21,710 nucleotides of DNA, from contig CAKQOW010000041.1 in NCBI GenBank assembly GCA_934256595.1, positions 1-21,710 of the forward strand. The letters run 5' to 3'. The stretch comes from an uncultured Clostridia bacterium (lineage in GTDB: Bacteria; Bacillota; Clostridia; Peptostreptococcales; Anaerovoracaceae). The translations under genes were made by a program, and so were the position numbers. Shown in pieces: positions 8,373 through 15,005 of the stretch. Every line of letters begins with the position of its first letter. Within the stretch, counting starts at the first letter, position 1. The notes under the pieces were generated by a model, which searched no databases, was not told the DNA's origin, and was given only the letters and a program-made list of their open reading frames with translations.

Positions 8373-9044
8373 ATGAAAATTGCAAGATATGAGTTGAAGG
8401 TCGTGCATAAGAAAGAGTTGGTTTTGACAATGGAAGATGATGTGGACAGTGAAGATTTGTTGAAGATTTTGAGTTGTAGTTATTATAATGGAGAAAAGAG
8501 AATGATGCTTGTAACTCCTAAAACGGTAAATTCAATCAGAGAGATTCCGTTTTTAGGAGAAATGGAAGAAATATTAAAAGCTCAGAAGAAAAAACAGAAT
8601 AAGCTAAAAGAGGAACTGGGCAGTCGCTGGAGAAGTACGGATGATTTAAAAGATTTGGTATTTACAACAGGTATGGGAAGTCCCTGCGTCAGATATGTTG
8701 TAGAGAAAGAAATAAAAAAGGCTTTAAAGAGAATGAGAGAAAAAGAAGGAGTTCTGGCAGTACAAGAAAATAGAGAACCCAGAGAGATCAGGGACTTCCA
8801 CCCACATAGTTTACGACATACGTTTGCTACAAGATGCTTTGAAAAGAAAATGGAACCGAAGGTTGTCCAGAGGTTGATGGGACATTCGAGTATCAGCATC
8901 ACATTAAACATTTATACACATGTCTTGGATAATATAATGGAAGAAGAAATTAAGAAATTTGGAGTGGCGAAGACACAGACACCGGAAGAATATTATAATG
9001 AAGAAATTCGAAGAGCTAGAATTTCGGCTATGAGCCACTGTTGA
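8373..9044 (+). pseudogene. Tyrosine recombinase (integrase), C-terminal catalytic fragment
   Basis: 223 residues. From about residue 48 it matches the second half of a Tn916/Tn1549-type integrase catalytic domain: the beta-hairpin lysine region (TPKTVNSIREIPF), the HxLRH box (His145, Arg148, His149), GHSS (His171) and the nucleophile Tyr181 (NIYTHV). The arm-binding domain, core-binding domain and first catalytic Arg are missing, so it should not recombine DNA alone. The first 45 or so residues (MKIARYELKVVHKKELV onward) look unrelated to an integrase and may be the start of another small element gene fused by deletion. ATG 8373 follows AAGGTG (8358-8363); a GTG at 8361 is also possible. It lies 15 nt after the Toprim gene. 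Confidence 0.75.
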
Positions 9045-9189
9045 TCGTATATTGGGCGAATGAAACATTTTTTGAATATATATAGAAATGTCCATAATGG
9101 AGACAAAGATACATAAGTAGTTATGGCGAAAAATAATTGCAAATCTAGCTAATGGAGAAGTCCATAGAATTAGGCACTCTGAAATGCGT

Positions 9190-9236
9190 AATACCCCTTA
9201 TAAATGATGTTGATATTGTTTATAGGGGGTATTTTT
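9190..9236 (+). terminator. Strong intrinsic terminator after the integrase
   Basis: A 15-bp stem: 9190-9204 (AATACCCC followed by TTATAAA) pairs with 9219-9233, with one T-G wobble and a 14-nt loop, then TTT. The stem is A/T-flanked on both sides, so it may work in both directions and insulate the operon that follows. Confidence 0.75.
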
Positions 9237-9264
9237 GGCTTATTGTATAAATATCTCGTTCGGT

Positions 9265-9293
9265 TTGACAGCTTATGTAGAAAAAAGTATAAT
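9265..9293 (+). promoter_or_regulatory. Consensus sigma-A promoter of the ABC-3C operon
   Basis: Exact TTGACA (9265-9270), 17-nt spacer, exact TATAAT (9288-9293). Transcription should start near 9300, giving a leader of about 44 nt before the ATG at 9344. A perfect match suggests strong, constitutive transcription, so control is more likely at the protein level. Confidence 0.85.
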
Positions 9294-9343
9294 AAAACAA
9301 TAAGTATTTTATGAATTGTGATATATTGCAAAGGAGAAAGCTA

Positions 9344-10318
9344 ATGAATAGAAGTCAATATTTTAACTATATTGAAGATAAAATAGATTATTTATCATAC
9401 CGCATCAGCAAACGCGGAAAAATAAATCTCCTGGATTTAAATATTTATTCAGAAACTTTCTTTGCTGAAATGATTAATATGCTTTTAAAGTTTGATTTGA
9501 AAAACATGAATGCTATAAAACAAAATGTTGAAGGAATAGATTTAATTGATCATAAAAATAAGGTGGTTGCACAGGTATCTTCAACAAATACGAAACAAAA
9601 AATCGAAAGCTCGTTAAAAAAGAAAATTATACAAAAGTATAAAGATTATAGATTTGTGTTTATTCCGATTGTGGGAGAGGCAGATGTATTGAGAACAAAA
9701 ACTTTTGCGAACCCTTATGGAATAAAGTTTAATCCAGAAGAGGATATTTATGATACGAAGGCTATTTTAAATTTAGTTTTAAATATGAAAATTGGTGATC
9801 AACAAAAATTTTTCACATTTATAAAAGAAGAATTGGGAAATACAGTTGATGTGGTGAAAGTTGATACAAATTTAGCAGCAATTATAAATATATTGTCAAA
9901 AGAAAATTTGGTGAATGTACCGGATTCACCTGAGATTAATCATTTTGAAATAAACAGAAAAATAGAGTTTAATAATTTGCAAAATGCCAAAATGACAATA
10001 GATATGTATAAAATCTATTATAGCAAACTTGCGGAAAAATATACAGAGTTTGATAAGCAGGGTGTGAATAAAAGTTTATCTGTTTTTTCTGTATTATCTA
10101 ATCAATATATTAAATTACAGAATGAAAAACAAGACGATGTTGATGTGTTCTATTCAGTGATTAATAATGTTATTGAGATTATACAAAATAGCAAAAATTA
10201 TATTGAAATTCCATATGAAGAATTAGAAATGTGTGTATGTATAATAGTAGTAGATGCGTTTATCAGATGCAAAATATTTAAAAATCCAGAGGGGTATAGC
10301 CATGTTATTGCCAGATAA
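9344..10318 (+). CDS. SMEK-domain protein of an ABC-three-component system
   Basis: 324 residues starting MNRSQYFNYIEDKI. The first 120 residues fit the SMEK domain found in ABC-3C conflict systems: a conserved YRISKRGKINLLDLNIYSE helix-strand, then NVEGIDLIDHKNKVVAQVSS. In the last segment an acidic residue, a hydrophobic strand and QVSS recall a restriction-endonuclease-like core, although the usual E-x-K is not evident. The remainder is helical with no recognised motif and may be the partner-binding domain. I chose ATG 9344 (AAAGGAG at 9330-9336, 7-nt spacing) over the in-frame ATG at 9311, which has no ribosome site. It overlaps the middle component by 17 nt. Role by family: probable effector or effector-docking component regulated by the ATPase. 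Confidence 0.75.
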   Translation: MNRSQYFNYIEDKIDYLSYRISKRGKINLLDLNIYSETFFAEMINMLLKFDLKNMNAIKQNVEGIDLIDHKNKVVAQVSSTNTKQKIESSLKKKIIQKYKDYRFVFIPIVGEADVLRTKTFANPYGIKFNPEEDIYDTKAILNLVLNMKIGDQQKFFTFIKEELGNTVDVVKVDTNLAAIINILSKENLVNVPDSPEINHFEINRKIEFNNLQNAKMTIDMYKIYYSKLAEKYTEFDKQGVNKSLSVFSVLSNQYIKLQNEKQDDVDVFYSVINNVIEIIQNSKNYIEIPYEELEMCVCIIVVDAFIRCKIFKNPEGYSHVIAR

Positions 10319-10526
10319 TATACAACCGGAATTAAGTATATATTATAATGGTTCGTTGGTTTTAAACGAATTAAAAAAGAAAAATCATCAAACAATTATA
10401 TCATTGTATTGTTCTTTGAAGGTTACAGGTATGTCATTTGCCACTTTTCTGTTATGCTTAGATTGGTTATATCTTATAGATGCGGCAGAAGTTGATGAGA
10501 AAGGGTGCATAAATTTATGTATTTAA
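10302..10526 (+). CDS. ABC-three-component middle component (MC6-like)
   Basis: 74 residues (MLLPDNIQPELSIYYNGSLV at the start). The MLLPD opening, a short amphipathic helix and a closing winged-helix-like stretch (SFATFLLCLDWLYLIDAAEV) match the small middle components of ABC-3C systems, closest in my memory to MC6. These bridge the SMEK or other effector chain and the ABC ATPase. ATG 10302 is preceded by AGAGGGG (10288-10294). The frame starts inside the SMEK gene and ends inside the ATPase gene, so all three are translationally coupled. The exact middle-component subtype is a judgement from pattern, not from a search. Confidence 0.65.
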   Translation: MLLPDNIQPELSIYYNGSLVLNELKKKNHQTIISLYCSLKVTGMSFATFLLCLDWLYLIDAAEVDEKGCINLCI

Positions 10527-12244
10527 AAAGATTAACGATAAAAACGCCAGAAAAAATATTAAGAGAAATGGAATTTCATGCAGGCTTAAATTTGATAATC
10601 GATGATACAAAAGATATATCGACAAAAACAACAGGTAATAATGTAGGTAAAACAACAGTTTTGAAATTGATTGATTTTTGTTTAGGAGCAAATTCTAAGA
10701 TTATATATACAGATACTGAAAATAAGAAAGATATATATGAGGCAGTCAAAGCATTTCTGATAGACGAACAAGTGATTATTGTGTTGTTGCTAATTGAAGA
10801 TATTAACAATCCAAATTCCAGAACTGTCGAAATTACGAGGAATTTCTTAAGTCGAAAAAAAGCAATTCGAAGAATTAATGGAAGAGATATTTTGGAAAAA
10901 GAATTTGAGGATGAGCTTGAAAAAAATCTTTTACCAGGAGTTTCAATACAAAAGCCGTCTTTTAGGCAGATTATTTCACACAATATTAGATATAAAGATG
11001 AAAGTATTAATAAAACTTTAAAAACATTGGACAAATTTACTTCGGATGTGGAATATGAGACTTTATATTTGTATCTGTTGGGGTGTACAGATGATGATGG
11101 GGCTCAAAAACAGATTTTGACAGCTAAGATATTGCAAGAACAAAATTTCAAAGATCGTTTAGAAAAAAAGCAGAATAAAACTTCTTATGAACTTGCATTA
11201 GGATTAATTGAAGATGAAATTATTGAATTGAATAGAAAAAAAGAGACATTTAATATAAACGAGTCACTGGAACAAGATTTAGAAGATTTAAATGAAGTGA
11301 AATATAATATTAATAGGGTAAGTTCTCACATCAGTAAAATGGAAATTAGAAGAAATTTAATTGAAGAAGCGAGAAAAGAACTTGAAAATAATATTTCTGT
11401 TATTGATACACAACAGTTAAAAATACTGTATCAGGAAGTGACTTTAAATATTAAGGAAGTGCAGAAGTCATTTGAGGAGTTATTGGTATATCATAATAAA
11501 ATGATTTTGGAAAAAGTGAAGTTCATTTCACAAGATTTACCTGAACTAGAAAGCAAATTGGAAAGTGCAAAGAAGGATTTGAATAGTTTGCTTTTGGAAG
11601 AAAAACGGCTCAGTAAAAAAATTTCTAAAGGAGACACTTTCGAAGAATTAGAAAAAGTAATAGCAGAAATAAATGAGAAGTATAGAATAAAAGGAGAATA
11701 TGAAAGTACAATAGACCAAATAACAGAGGTCGAGGGAAATATAGATGATCTTAATAAACAGATAGATGAAATAGACGATATTCTTTTCTCAGAGGAGTTT
11801 GAACAAAAACTAAAAGAGCAAATAAAAAAATTTAATAGATTTTTTTCTTCTGTTTCGCAGGAATTGTATGACGAAAGCTACGCTCTTACATATGAGAAAG
11901 CAAAAAATAAAAAAACGGGTAAAATGGTATATAAGTTTAATTCATTTAATGCTAATATGAGTTCTGGAAAAAAACAGGGAGAAATTTTATGTTTTGATTT
12001 GGCATATTTGTTATTTGCGGAAGCAGAAGGAATACCGTCTATGAGATTTTTGCTGAATGATAAAAAAGAATTAATGCATGATCATCAACTGATTAAAGTC
12101 GCTGAGTATGTAAAAAATAAAAATATGCAATTAGTGATTTCTATTTTAAAAGATAAATTACCAGAAAAAACGTTGGAAACAGCTCATATTGTTGTTGAGT
12201 TGTCACAAGAAGAAAAATTATTTAAAATTGAACAAAATAGGTAG
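10517..12244 (+). CDS. DUF2326 SMC-like ABC ATPase of an ABC-three-component system
   Basis: 575 residues with Rad50/SMC layout. The N-terminal P-loop is GNNVGKTT (40-47), with Thr in place of the usual first Gly of the Walker A consensus. A long charged coiled coil runs through roughly residues 190-430. The C-terminal ATPase half has an ABC-signature-like SSGKKQGE (482-489) and a Walker-B position MRFLLND (about 509-515) that lacks the standard D-E pair. DUF2326 proteins of ABC-3C systems show this pattern. The ATPase is thought to sense invading nucleic acid and control the effector. GTG 10505 and ATG 10517 are both possible. I prefer ATG (MYLKRLTIKTPEK), with GAGAAAGGG upstream. It overlaps the middle component by 10 nt. 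It is highly A/T-rich and has no gene after it for about 490 bp. Confidence 0.8.
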   Translation: MYLKRLTIKTPEKILREMEFHAGLNLIIDDTKDISTKTTGNNVGKTTVLKLIDFCLGANSKIIYTDTENKKDIYEAVKAFLIDEQVIIVLLLIEDINNPNSRTVEITRNFLSRKKAIRRINGRDILEKEFEDELEKNLLPGVSIQKPSFRQIISHNIRYKDESINKTLKTLDKFTSDVEYETLYLYLLGCTDDDGAQKQILTAKILQEQNFKDRLEKKQNKTSYELALGLIEDEIIELNRKKETFNINESLEQDLEDLNEVKYNINRVSSHISKMEIRRNLIEEARKELENNISVIDTQQLKILYQEVTLNIKEVQKSFEELLVYHNKMILEKVKFISQDLPELESKLESAKKDLNSLLLEEKRLSKKISKGDTFEELEKVIAEINEKYRIKGEYESTIDQITEVEGNIDDLNKQIDEIDDILFSEEFEQKLKEQIKKFNRFFSSVSQELYDESYALTYEKAKNKKTGKMVYKFNSFNANMSSGKKQGEILCFDLAYLLFAEAEGIPSMRFLLNDKKELMHDHQLIKVAEYVKNKNMQLVISILKDKLPEKTLETAHIVVELSQEEKLFKIEQNR

Positions 12245-12336
12245 AAATTACAGATTTAAAGTTATAAGAAAATAGCTTATGTATGATTCCGAATGGTACT
12301 TTGCAATGAATTTGTATAAAAAGCTTTAATTAGTAG

Positions 12337-12455
12337 AGTTGGGGAATGAAAATACTCCCCAACTTTATACACAAGATTCCCCAAATAAGAAAAAATGAAA
12401 TTGAAATCAAGTGACAAATGCTCAGAATCATTCCCCAACTTAAAAATTTGGGGAA
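12337..12455. repeat. Cluster of inverted TTCCCCAA repeats
   Basis: Five copies of TCCCCAA or its complement: complement at 12337-12345 (AGTTGGGGA), direct at 12356-12364, 12377-12384 and 12431-12440, complement at 12448-12455. The first two form a 9-bp hairpin with a 10-nt loop. The last two form an 8-bp hairpin (TTCCCCAA/TTGGGGAA) with a 9-nt loop. The first hairpin, followed by TTATA, could end the ABC-3C transcript. The number of copies suggests a protein-binding or recombination site instead. Confidence 0.6.
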
Positions 12456-12540
12456 CACAGGAAATCATTAATTAGCCGGAAAGACCAATTTATTGAAAAT
12501 ACTGATAAATACATAGCTGTATTATATATAATTAGCAATA

Positions 12541-12604
12541 CAGGCAGGAATATAATTTCAAAGTTCACAAATCAGGCTGGAATGTAATCCAGAAGTCGCA
12601 AAAC
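12541..12604. repeat. 32-bp imperfect tandem repeat
   Basis: Units 12541-12572 and 12573-12604 match at 21 of 32 positions, with the best conserved blocks CAGGC, GGAAT and AAGT. The second unit contains a short hairpin (CTGGA with TCCAG). It lies just before the orphan terminator at 12630. Confidence 0.45.
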
Positions 12605-12629
12605 AGATGAAATAAGCTAAATGACTTTA

Positions 12630-12657
12630 AGCCCCTGTGCAGACGCGCAGGGGTTTT
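12630..12657 (+). terminator. Strong intrinsic terminator without an upstream gene
   Basis: CCCCTGTGC (12632-12640) pairs with GCGCAGGGG (12645-12653) as a 9-bp stem with one T-G wobble, tetraloop AGAC, then TTTT. No gene ends within 380 bp upstream on the plus strand, so it probably belonged to a host gene displaced by the island. Confidence 0.85.
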
Positions 12658-12672
12658 ATCGTGATAAAAATA

Positions 12673-12701
12673 TTGTGCGCAGCGCAATAAAAGGCTATAA
12701 T
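12673..12701 (+). promoter_or_regulatory. Promoter of the 69-residue protein gene
   Basis: TTGTGC (12673-12678), 17-nt spacer, TATAAT (12696-12701). The -35 lies in a near-palindrome (TTGTGC, GCA, GCGCAA at 12673-12687) that could be an operator. Confidence 0.65.
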
Positions 12702-12737
12702 TAATACAAAGACAACAGCAAAAGGAGATTTTAAACA

Positions 12738-12947
12738 ATGGATATGAAAGAGAAACGCGAAATCGCAGGAGAGCTTGCAGAGTTTCTGTCCTACAAGGTA
12801 AGAAGCGGTCAGCTTTCACAGGAAGCCGGAGAGAAGATATGGAAGCTTGCAATGCAAAAACCTGAAATGGCAGACGCCATTACCAGTATCCTTGATATGG
12901 AGCTTTCCGAAGACGAAACAGTGCTTAGAGTTGAAAGACTGATATAG
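12738..12947 (+). CDS. Small helical protein (69 aa), unknown function
   Basis: I do not recognise this gene. The product is acidic, predicted mostly helical, soluble, without cysteine, signal peptide or membrane segment (MDMKEKREIAGELAEFLSYK at the start). ATG 12738 is preceded by AAAGGAG (12721-12727) with 10-nt spacing and by a good promoter, so it is very likely expressed. It stands alone: the orphan terminator is upstream and the separately promoted GLUG gene is downstream. Its codon choice fits the host genes to the right rather than the A/T-rich island to the left. Confidence 0.7.
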   Translation: MDMKEKREIAGELAEFLSYKVRSGQLSQEAGEKIWKLAMQKPEMADAITSILDMELSEDETVLRVERLI

Positions 12948-12988
12948 TATTAATCTGACACTGTATTTTTGCATGGCTTTTAATTTGC

Positions 12989-13310
12989 CTGCAGAAAGTC
13001 AAAGATAAAATTCGGATGGCGCCTTGGCTTGAACATTAATGTGCGGTATATAATTTATAGCAGGACATAAGTAATAAGCTTACATTTATAAAACTATCAC
13101 AGCAGGGAACCTTTTACAGAGGAGGAAGCTAAAATGAAAAAATTAATATCGTTATTACTGGCACTGGCTGTTGCCTTTGCCATTCCGGCAGGACCGGGAC
13201 TGTATGTTGCAGATGCAGCGACAGATGGAATTGCCATATCAACAGCCGATGATTTAAAAGCAATGGAGAATAATCCGTCAGGCAGCTATTATCTGGCAAA
13301 CGACATCGAA
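12989..13310 (+). repeat. Duplicated promoter-leader-signal peptide block, copy 1
   Basis: Aligns with 14686-15005. Both copies run from a CTGCAGAAA block through the promoter, leader, ribosome site and about 55 codons. The distance from block start to ATG is 145 bp here and 144 bp in copy 2. The stretch from TGAACATTAATG to GGGAACCTTTT is nearly identical, with one length change in an A-run. Confidence 0.8.
13024..13054 (+). promoter_or_regulatory. Promoter of first GLUG gene
   Basis: TTGGCT (13024-13029), 17-nt spacer, TATATA (13047-13052) overlapping TATAAT (13049-13054). The leader to the ATG at 13134 is about 75 nt and is conserved in the paralog, including GTAATAAGCTTAC, which can form a short hairpin. 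Confidence 0.65.
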
Positions 13311-14633
13311 GTCCCTGCCAATATGTCGCTGTTTACTGATGAGGATCGCCCGTTCACAGGTGCGCTGGACGGCAAAGGTCACAAAATCAAGGGATATACC
13401 TACATCTCCAATGAGGAATGGTTTGACGGGGTTGCGCTGTTTGCTTACACTGAAAAAGCAACTTTTAAGAACCTGAGTATGACAGATGTCAATGTCAGTC
13501 TCAATCAGGCAGGCAGTGTGGCCGCGCTGGTTGCAACAATGGATGGAGGTACATTCTCAAATATCAGTGTTTCCGGTAAAATCACCGGAAAATACCTGCG
13601 CAGGGCAGGAGGCATCGTTGGTGACAGCTATGGCGGCGGCACACTGACAGGCTGCAAAAACAGCGCAGACATTTCAGTTACCGGCGCTGCTGAAGAAAGC
13701 TATGCTGCAGGTGTTGCAGGATTTTTAGGCTCCGGGGCCTCCGTCAAGAACTGTTCCAACAGCGGCAGGATCAGTATCAGCGGTGATATCAGAGAAGGCG
13801 GTTTCTATGCTGCAGGCGTTGTCACTTATGCAGATAAAGCCACTTCATGCAGGAATTCCGGCACTGTTACAGTCTCGGCGACGGGCAGCGGTCAGCAGAT
13901 TGAAGCCTGCGCTGCAGCAGGAGTTGCATGCGAAGTTAAGAACGGAGTTTCATGCAGCAATACCGGTAAGGTCAGCATGAATGCTACAATCCAGGCAACA
14001 GGTCAGCACAAAGCGGGTGGTGTCTTTGCATCAGTAACAAAGCTGGCAAGCAAATGCTGCAACAAAGGCGCAGTCAGCTACAGCGGTAAATCCTCCCGTG
14101 GCATTTGTGTCGGCGGTGTCAGCGGAACAGCGCGTAAGATTAGCCAGTCATATAACAAAGGCTCTGTAACAGTCAAGATACCGAGCGCAAAGAGCGCGGA
14201 GCAAAACGAGGTCGGCGGAGTGTGCGGTCTGGTTACGGACATGCGCAACTGCTATAACACAGGCAGCGTTACGGCAACCGGCGCGGTTTATGCAGGCGGT
14301 ATTTCCGGCTATGCGAATCCTTGGGACGACAAGGTCGTGTGCAACTACAGTACCGGTAAGATTAAAGCATCTACAAAGGGAAGCTACAAGGGACAGATTA
14401 TCGGCGGCTACAACGGCACAGAAGTTGTGCAGAAGCGTAATATCTACAATAACTACTATACCGGTTCAGGCGGAGGTTACGCGCCGGCCTACAGCACGCA
14501 GCATAAATATGCTGCCAAGGCTTCAAAAGTTTCTTCAATCACAGCAGGGAACTGCCCTAAGCTTTCATCGAAATACTGGACATACTCCGGCAAATACAAG
14601 AGAATGATACTTAAGAACAACAAAGAGAAATAG
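13134..14633 (+). CDS. Secreted GLUG/beta-helix protein, paralog 1
   Basis: 499 residues. A Sec signal peptide covers about residues 1-29 (MKKLISLLLALAVAFAIPAG, then VADAAT). A short entry region follows (AISTADDLKAMENN, SGSYYLANDI), typical of right-handed beta-helix proteins. The body is built of GLUG-type repeats, each with a glycine-rich turn (AGGIVGDS, AGVAGFLG, GGVSGTAR, GGVCGLV, AGGISGYA) followed by N-S/T-G strands. The C-terminus is lysine/tyrosine-rich (KLSSKYWTYSGKYKR) with no LPXTG or membrane anchor. GLUG repeats occur in secreted adhesins and peptidase-like proteins of gut bacteria, but the function here is unknown. GGAGG at 13121-13125 supports the ATG. It has its own promoter and terminator. 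Confidence 0.85.
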   Translation: MKKLISLLLALAVAFAIPAGPGLYVADAATDGIAISTADDLKAMENNPSGSYYLANDIEVPANMSLFTDEDRPFTGALDGKGHKIKGYTYISNEEWFDGVALFAYTEKATFKNLSMTDVNVSLNQAGSVAALVATMDGGTFSNISVSGKITGKYLRRAGGIVGDSYGGGTLTGCKNSADISVTGAAEESYAAGVAGFLGSGASVKNCSNSGRISISGDIREGGFYAAGVVTYADKATSCRNSGTVTVSATGSGQQIEACAAAGVACEVKNGVSCSNTGKVSMNATIQATGQHKAGGVFASVTKLASKCCNKGAVSYSGKSSRGICVGGVSGTARKISQSYNKGSVTVKIPSAKSAEQNEVGGVCGLVTDMRNCYNTGSVTATGAVYAGGISGYANPWDDKVVCNYSTGKIKASTKGSYKGQIIGGYNGTEVVQKRNIYNNYYTGSGGGYAPAYSTQHKYAAKASKVSSITAGNCPKLSSKYWTYSGKYKRMILKNNKEK

Positions 14634-14651
14634 CATAAACAAGACGGACAA

Positions 14652-14683
14652 GGCAGTCAGGATTAAATTCCGGCTGTCTTTTT
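14652..14683 (+). terminator. Terminator between the GLUG paralogs
   Basis: GGCAGTC(A)GGA (14652-14662) pairs with TCCGGCTGTC (14669-14678) as a 10-bp stem with one bulged A and two wobbles, followed by TTTTT. Confidence 0.75.
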
Positions 14684-14685
14684 AT

Positions 14686-15005
14686 CTGCAGAAAATCACA
14701 GATAAAATATATTTAACGCCTTGACTTGAACATTAATGTGCGGTATATAATTTATAGCAGGACATAAGTAATAAGCTTACATTTATAAACTATCACAGCA
14801 GGGAACCTTTTGCGAAGGAGGAAGATAAAATGAAAAAATTACTATCGTTATTACTGGCACTGGCTGTTGCATTTGCCATTCCGGCAGGGCCGGGACTGTA
14901 TGTTGCGGATGCGGCCACAAACGGAACTGCCATATCAACAGCAGATGATTTAAAAGCTATGGAAAGCAATCCGTCAGGCAGCTATTATCTTAAAAATGAT
15001 ATAGT
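14686..15005 (+). repeat. Duplicated promoter-leader-signal peptide block, copy 2
   Basis: Second copy of the block at 12989-13310. Divergence is mainly in the stretch just before the -35 (14708-14718) and near the ribosome site. The signal peptide codons are almost unchanged. Confidence 0.8.
14721..14751 (+). promoter_or_regulatory. Promoter of second GLUG gene
   Basis: TTGACT (14721-14726), 17-nt spacer, TATATA (14744-14749) overlapping TATAAT (14746-14751). The -35 is one base closer to consensus than in copy 1 (TTGGCT), so this paralog may be transcribed more strongly. Confidence 0.7.

Larger units (their letters stand above)
1..9044 (+). mobile_element. Remnant of a Tn1549/clostridial-type integrative conjugative element
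   Basis: The run parB, thioester/Cna-B/VaFE adhesin, small conserved-looking proteins, RadC-type protein, DUF3991/Toprim protein and tyrosine recombinase, all on the plus strand, is a familiar accessory and DNA-processing set of clostridial conjugative elements. Decay is visible directly: parB has a frameshift, the adhesin has an in-frame amber codon, and the recombinase lacks its N-terminal half. No relaxase, VirD4 or VirB gene lies between the Toprim gene and the recombinase, where the conjugation module would be expected. The left end lies outside the window; the right end is placed at the integrase stop because integrases usually sit at an element end. The attachment site was not identified. 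Family assignment is from gene content, not from a search. Confidence 0.6.
9045..9343 (+). other. Interval between integrase remnant and ABC-3C operon
   Basis: About 300 bp without a gene. It contains two short inverted repeats of TCCAT/ATGGA (9091-9101 and 9152-9165), the terminator at 9190-9236 and the operon promoter at 9265-9293. If the element's right attachment site survives, it is most likely here. No direct repeat with another part of the window was found by eye. Confidence 0.5.
12245..12737 (+). other. Long gene-free stretch at the right edge of the ABC-3C island
   Basis: No convincing open frame on either strand. It contains a cluster of TTCCCCAA repeats (12337-12455), a 32-bp imperfect tandem repeat (12541-12604), a strong terminator (12630-12657) with no gene directly ahead of it, and the promoter of the next gene (12673-12701). 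Composition changes from the A/T-rich island to host-like sequence near 12605-12660. It is a plausible insertion boundary. Confidence 0.6.
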
